From the NCBI GenBank assembly GCA_017504325.1, contig JAFVRL010000063.1, forward strand, positions 1 through 8,955: a stretch of 8,955 nucleotides of DNA. The letters run 5' to 3'. The notes under the pieces were generated by a model. That model was not told where the DNA came from, ran no database searches, and saw only the letters and a program-made list of their open reading frames with translations. Positions 1-7,335 of the stretch are shown piece by piece (positions within the stretch are counted from its first letter, which is position 1; the number at the start of each line of letters is the position of its first letter). This DNA is from Lentisphaeria bacterium (lineage in GTDB: Bacteria > Verrucomicrobiota > Lentisphaeria > Victivallales > UBA1829). Both the position numbers and the translations under genes were made by a program.

Positions 1-3000
1 GAAAACAAACTCCTTTTCCATGAGGATTTTTCCAGTAGAAACAATAACATTCCCGGCTTGTGGTTTGTGGAATCCAACTCGGATCTTCCAGAGGTTCCTG
101 CCATCCGCTACGGGGAAAGCTGTATTGAATTTCTTTCTGCCGGCAATAAATATCTGCCGAAGATCGCTTCTGTAAAAGATTTTTTCCTGGATGCCTCTTT
201 CAAACTCAAATACCCTTCTGCGGAAAGATTCGGTCTTCTTTTCTCCTTCCGCTACGATCATGTTACTGCAAAAGGGCAGTATATAGGCATCCACAATTTT
301 CCCGATAAACCGGGAGAAGTTGTCATTGAATACGGTACAACAAGAGCCAATAGCTATTTCCCCGAAGAAACAAAAATCCTTTCCGTTCCTGTGGAAAAGT
401 ATGATGATATTTTTTCCCTGAAACTGGAAGGAATGGGCAATAAACTTTCCGGCTCCTTTGCAGGGAAAAAATTTTCCTTTACCGTAAAGGAAGGAACAGG
501 AAAGATCGCTTTTGCCCGTACCCACTTTTTCGGGATCCTGCGTCTTACCGACTTTTCCCTTGAAGGCATTGCGGCGGAAAAAAGAAAGAATATTCTCAAG
601 AAAACCATCCCCCTTCCCGCCACACAAACCCATTATCCCATCTTCTGCGATGTGACTCTTTATGATGAGGGCGACTGCATGGAAGCAGATCTCTCTTTCC
701 ACGGCGGCATCCCCGATTATCCTGTGGGAGAAGGCAATTACCATACCATACGGGCAAATATCCTTAAAGAACCCTTTTTCAAAGTCATCACAAAGGAAAA
801 TACACAAAATAACATTCTCCACAATAAGGACATCATTCTTGTTCCCGATAACCTTGTCCCCCGTTACTTTTTTGATGAGCTGCATGAAAAACCTCAATGG
901 CCCTTCCGCCGGAAGGTGCGTTTTTTCAAACCTGCGGAAAAATTTGATCTTGCTGTGGGATTCGGGGAATATCTGGAAAACTTTTCCCAGAATCTCTCCC
1001 TCAAGCCTGCGGAAACCGTCTTTGATCTTACTGGAAAGATCCTTTACAGCGGTCTTGGACTTACTGACGGAAATATCATCAAAACAGAATTTCTTTCCGG
1101 GGAAAAGAAGAAGATCCTTTCCAAAATCCCCAAAGATGATCCCCGCTATGATAAAGCCGTTTATTTTGCAAAGAAAAATCATTATTTCTTTGAAGGGGAA
1201 AATCCCCGTTTCACCACTGTTCTCACATCAAAAAATATTCTGCCGGCAAGTTTTGAGATCACATTGGAAGATGCCTTTTTCCGGATCATCCGTCCCCTCT
1301 CCTTCAAAATGGAGGAAAAAATCTTCCGCATGGGGGTATGGGACTGCACAAAACTTATTCTCTCCGTGGAAGAGCTGAAAGATCTGCCTGTGGGAGTATG
1401 GTACATCCGTATAAAAAGCAATGATCCAAGTACGGAAAAACTGGAAAAATACTGTGCCTTTGAGATCATGGGGAAAAGCGAAAATTCCCCCTCCCCGCAG
1501 GAAGTTTCCGGCCTGCCTTTTCTGTATAACGCAAGAACGGAAACAAGAGGATTGATGACTGATTCCTTTGACCCCTACATCGGGGAAAGCGTGAATGAAG
1601 GACATTATGTAAGCTGCTGTGTATTTCTTCCGGAAGCTTTCCGTAAATACACTCTCGCTTCTATTCTGAAAGCCTACGGGCGGAAAAACTTTTCCTGGAT
1701 CAGTACCAGAACACTGGACGATGCCTCATGGGAAGCAAATAAAGATATTATCCGTGATTCAGCTTTTATCAATTTCGGTTTTGACAGCGGCGGGAAGGGC
1801 ATTATGCCCAATTATGCCACAGAAATAAGCGGTTACAAAGGGGAGTTGTTAAAGGTTTTCATTAAATTTCTGAAAACACTCAAAGATCCGGCAATCAATA
1901 TTCCCGCACTGGAAAAGATATACAAAGAAGGCGGTACTCTTGATAAGGAAACCTATACCTTCGTTGCAGAAAAATACTGGGAAGAGTGGCTGGATGTTTA
2001 CAATACAGAGGTAAGCAAATCTGTAAGGAAACTTTTAAAAGAGATACGCACCCTCAATCCGGATGCCATGCTTGCCTCCTATGGTCCCTTCGGGATCTAT
2101 GCCAATGCCTGTAAAGGCCCGGATGCAGTCCGGCTCATGGGACGGGAAAAAATGACACCGGATATGATGGGATTCTGGGAGTATGAAGATTATCCGGAAG
2201 CGTGTACCTATCCTCTTGAACGGGGACCTTACACCCATACATCCTCTCTTATGGCAATGAAAGGAAGCAGGATCTATCCGGAAGTCTATTCCATAAATAA
2301 ACTTAAACGGGGCTGTCCTGACGGTGCCGTTTTTTACGCCCACCCGCCCTTTGGCGATGTGTCGGATGTCTATCATCCCTCCGGAAGAAAATTTATAAGA
2401 ACAGCCTTGCAGTATATTTACGGATCCGCCCACATCAGTGATAAAAAGTTTACTTACTGGGAAAAACGGGGGTTCCAGACTTACAACTTCCCGGAATTGT
2501 GGTTTGAAAGACTTTTAAAGGTCTATGGTTTCATTCTGGAAAATCAGCCTTCTGCTCCCTTGCGCTCCCCCGCCTATGTTGCTCCGGGAGCAGACATGAA
2601 AAGAAAAAATCACTCTCCCTTCATCTACAAACAGGGCAGCCGTCTTGTGGTGCGGAAAACCTCACTGGAAGATGTCCCCTATCTTGCAGAGGAAGCAGCC
2701 AATGCCGGAGTATGCAATGGATTCCAGCTTTTTGATGAGGATATTCTTTCCCTCAAAAAAGAGAATGTTTCCGTTCTTGTCCTGCCGCCGTTGAAGGGAA
2801 TGAAAAAAGCCCTTCTCGACAAAGTGAGAACTCTGCATAAGGAAGGAGTCCACCTTGTCACCTTTGAGGATGCGGAAGGATTGGAAGATCTTTTCGGAAT
2901 AAAAGATACCGGAAAAGCCAAAAATATCTCCCTTGTTACAGCAACAGGGGAATATTGCAGGGGCATGACAGAATATTGTGATGATGCAAGATGCTGTGGC

Positions 3001-3483
3001 AGATATAAAGCAACTGAAGCGGAAATCCTGCTGGACGCAGAGATCCCCGTTCTCACAAGAAAGAAAAACGGTAATGCTTATGCGGTCTTTTTCAATGTAC
3101 CGCCCCATTTCATAAAAGAAAACCGTCTGCGTGCCAGAGGCAGCCACGGCAAAATCGGGATAAGTCCCCTTATAAGCAGAGTATGCGGACAAGTCATGCG
3201 GGATCTTTCCTCCTCCGGTATAAGTATCCGGGAAGGACGGCTTCTTGCCTGTCATACAAAAAATGGGAAGCTGCTGCTTATTTTAGGCAATCCCCATGAA
3301 GATAAAAGTCTTTCCATGGAAGTAACCATCAACAGAAAAGACGACTTTATCCCCTTCTTTGATACGCTCCCGGAAAGCGACAGAGAATTCATACTTGTAA
3401 AGAAAAGTAAAAATTCACGCTTCTACCGTATTCTGATACCGGAAGGGGAATTTGCCACGCTGCTTTTTACAAAGAAAAAATAA
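1..3483 (+). CDS. Large multidomain glycoside-hydrolase-like protein, 5' end cut by the window edge
   Basis: The reading frame is open from base 1. Residues before the first in-frame TTG (58) already read as a lectin-fold start (FHEDFS...PGLWFVES), so the true start and any signal peptide lie upstream; 1160 residues are visible. By inspection: residues 1-175 resemble a LamG/concanavalin-type jelly roll; 176-500 are beta-rich; 510-870 look like a TIM barrel of the GH-A/GH42 kind (WEYEDYPEA at 726-734); 880-1040 resemble the GATase-like trimerisation domain that follows GH42 barrels (VLVLPPLKG, then VHLVTFEDAEG); the end is a beta domain. E608 (in YATEIS) and E761 (in YPEVY) are plausible acid/base and nucleophile, about 153 residues apart, but this is inference. 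The likely role is breakdown of complex glycans outside the cytoplasm. The substrate cannot be read from sequence, and a non-catalytic carbohydrate-binding protein is possible. The coding assignment is certain; the family is not. Confidence 0.85.
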   Translation, partial: ENKLLFHEDFSSRNNNIPGLWFVESNSDLPEVPAIRYGESCIEFLSAGNKYLPKIASVKDFFLDASFKLKYPSAERFGLLFSFRYDHVTAKGQYIGIHNFPDKPGEVVIEYGTTRANSYFPEETKILSVPVEKYDDIFSLKLEGMGNKLSGSFAGKKFSFTVKEGTGKIAFARTHFFGILRLTDFSLEGIAAEKRKNILKKTIPLPATQTHYPIFCDVTLYDEGDCMEADLSFHGGIPDYPVGEGNYHTIRANILKEPFFKVITKENTQNNILHNKDIILVPDNLVPRYFFDELHEKPQWPFRRKVRFFKPAEKFDLAVGFGEYLENFSQNLSLKPAETVFDLTGKILYSGLGLTDGNIIKTEFLSGEKKKILSKIPKDDPRYDKAVYFAKKNHYFFEGENPRFTTVLTSKNILPASFEITLEDAFFRIIRPLSFKMEEKIFRMGVWDCTKLILSVEELKDLPVGVWYIRIKSNDPSTEKLEKYCAFEIMGKSENSPSPQEVSGLPFLYNARTETRGLMTDSFDPYIGESVNEGHYVSCCVFLPEAFRKYTLASILKAYGRKNFSWISTRTLDDASWEANKDIIRDSAFINFGFDSGGKGIMPNYATEISGYKGELLKVFIKFLKTLKDPAINIPALEKIYKEGGTLDKETYTFVAEKYWEEWLDVYNTEVSKSVRKLLKEIRTLNPDAMLASYGPFGIYANACKGPDAVRLMGREKMTPDMMGFWEYEDYPEACTYPLERGPYTHTSSLMAMKGSRIYPEVYSINKLKRGCPDGAVFYAHPPFGDVSDVYHPSGRKFIRTALQYIYGSAHISDKKFTYWEKRGFQTYNFPELWFERLLKVYGFILENQPSAPLRSPAYVAPGADMKRKNHSPFIYKQGSRLVVRKTSLEDVPYLAEEAANAGVCNGFQLFDEDILSLKKENVSVLVLPPLKGMKKALLDKVRTLHKEGVHLVTFEDAEGLEDLFGIKDTGKAKNISLVTATGEYCRGMTEYCDDARCCGRYKATEAEILLDAEIPVLTRKKNGNAYAVFFNVPPHFIKENRLRARGSHGKIGISPLISRVCGQVMRDLSSSGISIREGRLLACHTKNGKLLLILGNPHEDKSLSMEVTINRKDDFIPFFDTLPESDREFILVKKSKNSRFYRILIPEGEFATLLFTKKK

Positions 3484-3509
3484 CAGGGGAAATCATTTTT
3501 TCACACCGG

Positions 3510-3549
3510 AAAAATATGTCTTTTCTCAAAAGAGAGAAGGCATATTTTT
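3510..3549. terminator. Bidirectional intrinsic terminator between convergent genes
   Basis: An 18-bp stem (3510-3527 with 3532-3549, two G-T wobbles) closes on an AAAA loop. It begins with five A and ends with five T, so both strands give a hairpin with a U-tract. It lies 27 bp after the stop of the large plus-strand gene. Its right arm also encodes the last codons of waaP, whose TGA (3526-3528) spans the left arm and loop. It should terminate both converging transcripts. Confidence 0.85.
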
Positions 3550-4338
3550 ACCGTTGTCTTTTTTGTAAAGTTTTTCTGCTGCCTTCTGCACACTTTGAAG
3601 AAGTCTGCTGTATTTTTCCATGATCTGTATATAAGGCAGTCCAAAATATATTTCCAGGAAATATTCAATATCGGCACGGGTCAATTCCCCATAAGTCATA
3701 GCGGAAAAATACAAGCCTGCAAGATCTTTTACCAGATACCGGAAGGGAACTTTCTTCCGGATCTGCGCCCGGTGCAGATCAATCACATACAGGACCGGCA
3801 TATCCTCTCCCGATGTACTCTTTTTCAGCAGAAAATGACAGATATAACAATCCCGGTGATTCAAACCTGCTTTATGCATCTTCCGGACGCTTTCCGCTAA
3901 AGAAAAGATCAATTTTTTCCGCAGATCCGGGGCAATCCTGCCGCCATTTTCTTTACACAGATCCTCCAGACTTACCACATCCGTCAATTCCTCTGTGATA
4001 AGAAAACTTTTTTCGTATGCTTTGAGATTTCCCCGGCAGCCGAATGCTGCCGCAGTCATGGTGGGAACATGATTCTTATGCAGAAGTGCCAGGGCGTCAA
4101 ACTCCTGTCCGGCTCCGGTAACAGGCTTTTTCCATTGAAAAATATCCTTGAAATACTCTTTCAGCCCGATCCCGGAATGCAGTTTGATAAAATACCCTTT
4201 TCCAGATTGTTCAAAACGCAATGTATGTCTTGCCTTGATCTTCCGGTAATCCTCCCCGGTAATGGCAAACGCCTCCCGGAAGGGATCTTTATCTTTCCAT
4301 AAAAGCTGAAAATCTTTATTGAGAAACAGTCTGCACAT
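3526..4338 (-). CDS. waaP: LPS core heptose(I) kinase WaaP (RfaP)
   Basis: This is a predicted cytoplasmic kinase of 270 residues that uses ATP to phosphorylate the first heptose of the LPS inner core. The negative charge it adds lets divalent cations bridge LPS molecules. Numbered from the chosen start, it matches enterobacterial WaaP throughout: LWKDKDPF near the N-terminus, TLRFEQSGKGYFIKLH with K52 as the likely ATP lysine, the catalytic loop NHRDCYICHFLL with D163 as the base, and VIDLHRAQ with D187 as the metal ligand. An ATG at 4413 is also in frame. I chose the ATG at 4336-4338 because it has an AGGAG seven bases upstream and because the residues it excludes have no counterpart in WaaP. 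The gene overlaps the end of waaG by 23 bp, which suggests translational coupling. It is the last gene of the operon and ends in the shared terminator. Identification is strong. Confidence 0.95.
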   Translation of the reverse strand: MCRLFLNKDFQLLWKDKDPFREAFAITGEDYRKIKARHTLRFEQSGKGYFIKLHSGIGLKEYFKDIFQWKKPVTGAGQEFDALALLHKNHVPTMTAAAFGCRGNLKAYEKSFLITEELTDVVSLEDLCKENGGRIAPDLRKKLIFSLAESVRKMHKAGLNHRDCYICHFLLKKSTSGEDMPVLYVIDLHRAQIRKKVPFRYLVKDLAGLYFSAMTYGELTRADIEYFLEIYFGLPYIQIMEKYSRLLQSVQKAAEKLYKKDNGKNMPSLF

Positions 4339-5470
4339 CCTTACTCTCCTGTTCAAGTATATCAATAGCAACGGAAGCTCTGGAATAAAAGTCTGTTGTT
4401 TTACTGTATGCAAGGGTGCGTTTTCTCATCTTCTTCAATGTGGAGGGGTCTGCAAGAAGAGAGATCAGTGCCGCGGAAAGTCCCCGGGCGGAAAAAGGTT
4501 CCGGAAGAACGATATTACCGGATTCCCGTACATAACAGGAAAAACCGCACGCCGCAGAACAGGCTACCGGCAATCCCATGGCAAGAGCTTCTATAAGAAC
4601 CGTACCGGTAGCTTCTTCCCTTGCCGGATGCACCATAAGATCCGCCGCAAGCAGAAGATCCGGCACATCACTTCTTGCGCCGCCAAAAATAACTCTGTCT
4701 GTGATCTTCAACTTTTCAGCAAGAAGTCTGCACTTTTTCTCTGTAACACTTCCGGCAAGAAATACCCGGCATTTCCGCTGGATACTCTGGGGAAGAGCCG
4801 CAAACGCCTCAATGAGCCGGTCAGCTCCTTTTCCAAAAAGATTTGCCCCCACAAGTACGATAAGACGCAATTCCGGATCCACAAGGATCTCATGGCGTTT
4901 GGCTTCACGCCGCTGCTGAAAATCCTCCGGAAGAGTACATGCTTTATCGATCCCCGGCGGCAGATAAAAAAAGCGTTCGTCAGGAGTTTTATAGATCTTC
5001 TGATACTCTTTTTTCTGCGTATCCACAATGGAGAGTATCTTTGTTTTTGCTTTGGGGGAAAGTACCTCTTCTTCCAGTTTCAGCCGCGTTCTGTACCGGG
5101 GCGTGAGGGCAAGATTCAACCGGGAATGTTTTCTTGCGGCACGCTCCGCAAGACAGTTGTCAGCAGCGAAATAAAAATCGGCACCTTTGAACCTGTTGAA
5201 AGCAAAAAGAGTGAAAATTTCCCCGTTCTTCCGCAGAGTTTTCGCATACTTGCGCACCTCTTTTCCGAAAGATGCCATTTTTGCATGATTGGTCATTCCC
5301 CGGACATTCAATATTTCCAGATGCAGCCCGTCAGGTTTTTCCCCCTCCCATTCTGCGGCAAGGACAGTAAGAGAGTGTCCCCTTCTCAACGCCTCTTCCG
5401 ACATCCGGAAAAAATCTTTCTGCAGACCGCCGTATGGAAAATAGGAATATATGGCAAAAACAAATTTCAT
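4316..5470 (-). CDS. waaG: LPS core glucosyltransferase I WaaG (RfaG), GT-B fold
   Basis: This retaining glycosyltransferase of the GT4 family transfers glucose (or a related hexose) from a UDP-sugar to the second inner-core heptose, starting the outer core, at the inner face of the cytoplasmic membrane. Its 384 residues align with E. coli WaaG from end to end. The N-terminal acceptor domain opens with YFPYGGLQKDFFR, including the conserved GG and D19. FYFAADNCLAE (99-109), LTPRYR and FFYLPPGID (168-175) follow. The donor domain carries GANLFGKGADRLIEA (208-222) and the E-x7-E nucleotide-sugar motif E286/E294 in HPAREEATGTVLIEA. The ATG has an AGGA seven bases upstream. The gene lies 50 bp after lptE, and its TAA lies inside waaP. 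The exact sugar donor cannot be told from the sequence and could differ from the E. coli one. Confidence 0.95.
   Translation of the reverse strand: MKFVFAIYSYFPYGGLQKDFFRMSEEALRRGHSLTVLAAEWEGEKPDGLHLEILNVRGMTNHAKMASFGKEVRKYAKTLRKNGEIFTLFAFNRFKGADFYFAADNCLAERAARKHSRLNLALTPRYRTRLKLEEEVLSPKAKTKILSIVDTQKKEYQKIYKTPDERFFYLPPGIDKACTLPEDFQQRREAKRHEILVDPELRLIVLVGANLFGKGADRLIEAFAALPQSIQRKCRVFLAGSVTEKKCRLLAEKLKITDRVIFGGARSDVPDLLLAADLMVHPAREEATGTVLIEALAMGLPVACSAACGFSCYVRESGNIVLPEPFSARGLSAALISLLADPSTLKKMRKRTLAYSKTTDFYSRASVAIDILEQESKDVQTVSQ
4346..4350 (-). promoter_or_regulatory. Shine-Dalgarno site that sets the waaP start
   Basis: On the minus strand AGGAG sits seven bases before the ATG at 4338, inside the 3' end of waaG. 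It favours this start over the longer in-frame ATG at 4413, which would add 25 residues with no match to the WaaP family. Confidence 0.65.
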
Positions 5471-5520
5471 AAAAAGATCCTGTCCCTCTGCCGTAAAATA
5501 TTATTCCGGAAAAACCGATT

Positions 5521-6096
5521 TTACCATGCTTCTGTGGTATATTGCACGATCTGGTTTGCCATCTGCAGACATGCCTGGGTAAGTCCGCTTTCCTTACCGA
5601 TGGCAGGGTCAGTAAGGAATTGGTAGGTGCAGGAGCCGGAAACCGGGCGTTTCTTTACCAGAGGAACCGTTCTGCCCGGCATAAGGACAACAAATTCCCC
5701 GTTGACAGAAAGATTGAATTCAGAAGGTCTGTCTTCTTCATCCTCTTCATCCCACGCCACCGCGGATTGGGAAACTGTATTGATCTGACAGTATATGATA
5801 CAGTCCGCCTTATCCATGGGAGCAAGTTTCAAAGAACCGTCAAACATAAAGCGTTCTGCAAGAAGACGCCTCATCACAACCGCAGCAAGCACCTCCCGGG
5901 AATTGTTTTTCACAGGTGCTATTGCAATACTTTTGATCTGCGGATGCATCATATTTCCCATTCTGTAACCGCACCCGGCAGTAAAAATCAAAGGAAGGAA
6001 CAGTAAAAGGAGAAAGAATCTGTTTCCGGTCAGCAAACTGGAAATCCCCGCATTTTCCTTCACATAAGCAAACAATTTTTCAATATTTTTTTTCAT
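5521..6096 (-). CDS. lptE: LPS-assembly lipoprotein LptE
   Basis: LptE plugs the LptD barrel in the outer membrane and helps insert LPS into the outer leaflet. At 191 residues it has the usual length. The signal sequence is hydrophobic at 27-38 and ends in FTAGC, with C42 as the lipidated cysteine. CGYRMGN follows, the typical LptE start CGY/CGF. The mature part has IKSIAIAPVKN (54-64), then a helix with a run of small residues and arginines (EVLAAVVMRRLLAERF), then beta strands, and ends in a C-terminal helix (ACLQMANQIVQYT), as in the family. The positively charged n-region is unusually long, about 26 residues. No other ATG precedes the hydrophobic core, and TTG or GTG alternatives lack a good ribosome site, so the start is not fully certain. 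The gene lies between the BamD-like gene and waaG, which supports the assignment. Confidence 0.88.
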   Translation of the reverse strand: MKKNIEKLFAYVKENAGISSLLTGNRFFLLLLFLPLIFTAGCGYRMGNMMHPQIKSIAIAPVKNNSREVLAAVVMRRLLAERFMFDGSLKLAPMDKADCIIYCQINTVSQSAVAWDEEDEEDRPSEFNLSVNGEFVVLMPGRTVPLVKKRPVSGSCTYQFLTDPAIGKESGLTQACLQMANQIVQYTTEAW

Positions 6097-6153
6097 AATT
6101 TATCCCATTTTTCCTGAAGACAGTAAAAATCTTCATACCCTGTTGTTATCGTT

Positions 6154-7314
6154 TTATTTTATCTGTTGATCTTTTTTATCTTTTTCTGTCCGGTTTTCCT
6201 TATCCTTCTGCTTCAGATCCCCGGCATTGACAAGAGAACTTTTCTCCAGATCTCTCACAGGGAAGAACCATTTGTTATCGCTGTTTTCAGGGGTGGTCTT
6301 TACCGGCATCCACTCACTACTGCCATCTTTTCCCCGGACCACAGGATAACGGTAGGACTCATATTTGCCCCGGTTTTCCGGAACTTTGTAATCTTTGTCC
6401 AGATCCGCAAGTTTTCTTTCTGATTTTGCAGCCTGATCTGTATCGGAATAATTTTTCACGACTTCCGCAAAATACTGTCCAGCCGTTTCTTTTCTGCCGA
6501 TGCTCCGGTAATAATCGCCGATGGCATCCAGTCTTCTGGCAACAAAATCCAATACTTTCTGACGGTGTTTCTTCACCCAGAAGATCTCTTTGGAGTCCGG
6601 ATATTTCTTCTCAAATTCATCCAGCACTTCCAGAGTTCTGCGGCTGTATGCATTGTCTCCGTCACCGTTTTTTGCCAACTGGAAAAGAATACTTGCCAAC
6701 TCCAGAGTGGCATCGTGGGCTGCCTGCGTACCGGGATAAAGTTTTCCTGTCTCGGTAAGATGATGCATAGCCTTTTTCACATTCTGTCTGTCGATATACA
6801 GCCGGGCAAGACGCAATCTGGATTCGGGGGAACGCTCTGCACAGGGGGCATGTTTGAGTGCCGCTTCATAAACCTCTATGGTCCGGTCATCTTTCTGAAG
6901 GAAGGGCAGCCAGGATACCGGCGCATCCCGGTGTCCCTGAAAATAGAGATCCCCTATCTCGTAAAGACGGTTCACCACACGGGAAAATTCGATACCGCTT
7001 AAATGATCCCGGATCAGCCGTTCAAGACAATCAAATTCCTCTCCGTACAACCCGGCGCGCCGGAAATTTCTTGCGGCAGCAATAAGGGAATTGCCTTTGA
7101 TGGCAGGACTGTCTGCCAGAATTCTCGCATCCTTGTAACAGGACGCGGCGTTCTGATAATCCCCTTCCTTTTCCAGTTTCCTGCCTTTAAGAAAAGCCTC
7201 ATTGGCTTCCTGATCACTTCCGGCAGCAGGAAATGTAAATAAAAGCCCCTGCAAACAGAAAAGCAAAACAGCGATCCATTTTCCTGTCACGGAAAAACAA
7301 CTGTTGATATTCAT
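6154..7314 (-). CDS. BamD-like secreted TPR protein (outer-membrane assembly)
   Basis: The protein has 386 residues. Residues 1-32 form a Sec signal peptide (hydrophobic 13-29, then FPAAGS). No lipobox cysteine follows, so it should be a soluble periplasmic protein, unlike classical BamD lipoproteins. Helical pairs of the tetratricopeptide type run from about 36 to 300; examples are AFLKGRKLEKEGDYQNAASCYKDA, SRLRLARLYIDRQNVKKAMHHL, and ETAGQYFAEVVKNYSDTDQA. The phrases EFEKKYPDS and VVKNYSDT resemble BamD/YbgF repeats. After the repeats comes a region with WFFPVRDL and a lysine/glutamate-rich hydrophilic tail. Classical BamD has about 245 residues, so this one is longer. The start follows a GGAGGA with six-base spacing. 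It is the first gene of the operon. A role in outer-membrane protein folding or as a periplasmic scaffold is inferred from the fold and from lptE next door; the equivalence to BamD is not proven. Confidence 0.75.
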   Translation of the reverse strand: MNINSCFSVTGKWIAVLLFCLQGLLFTFPAAGSDQEANEAFLKGRKLEKEGDYQNAASCYKDARILADSPAIKGNSLIAAARNFRRAGLYGEEFDCLERLIRDHLSGIEFSRVVNRLYEIGDLYFQGHRDAPVSWLPFLQKDDRTIEVYEAALKHAPCAERSPESRLRLARLYIDRQNVKKAMHHLTETGKLYPGTQAAHDATLELASILFQLAKNGDGDNAYSRRTLEVLDEFEKKYPDSKEIFWVKKHRQKVLDFVARRLDAIGDYYRSIGRKETAGQYFAEVVKNYSDTDQAAKSERKLADLDKDYKVPENRGKYESYRYPVVRGKDGSSEWMPVKTTPENSDNKWFFPVRDLEKSSLVNAGDLKQKDKENRTEKDKKDQQIK

Positions 7315-7335
7315 AAGATCTCCTCCATATAATAT

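Noticed and set aside
58..60. TTG at 58 as the start of the large plus-strand gene
   Set aside because: The frame stays open to base 1, and the residues before the TTG fit the beginning of the jelly-roll domain. No ribosome site precedes the TTG. The gene is better read as cut by the window edge.
662..1378. Plus-strand frame of 238 codons inside the large gene
   Set aside because: It is a shifted frame within a gene of consistent domain structure, with no ribosome site and a translation lacking domain features.
4319..5626. Long plus-strand open frame (435 codons) opposite waaG
   Set aside because: It is antisense to waaG and parts of lptE and waaP, whose products match known families end to end. 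Its translation has no recognisable domain and is rich in Arg, Cys and Phe, typical of an antisense shadow.
6108..6134. Small hairpin (GAAGA/TCTTC) between the BamD-like gene and lptE
   Set aside because: The stem has only five pairs with a nine-base loop and is not followed by a T-run, so it is not a credible terminator or attenuator.
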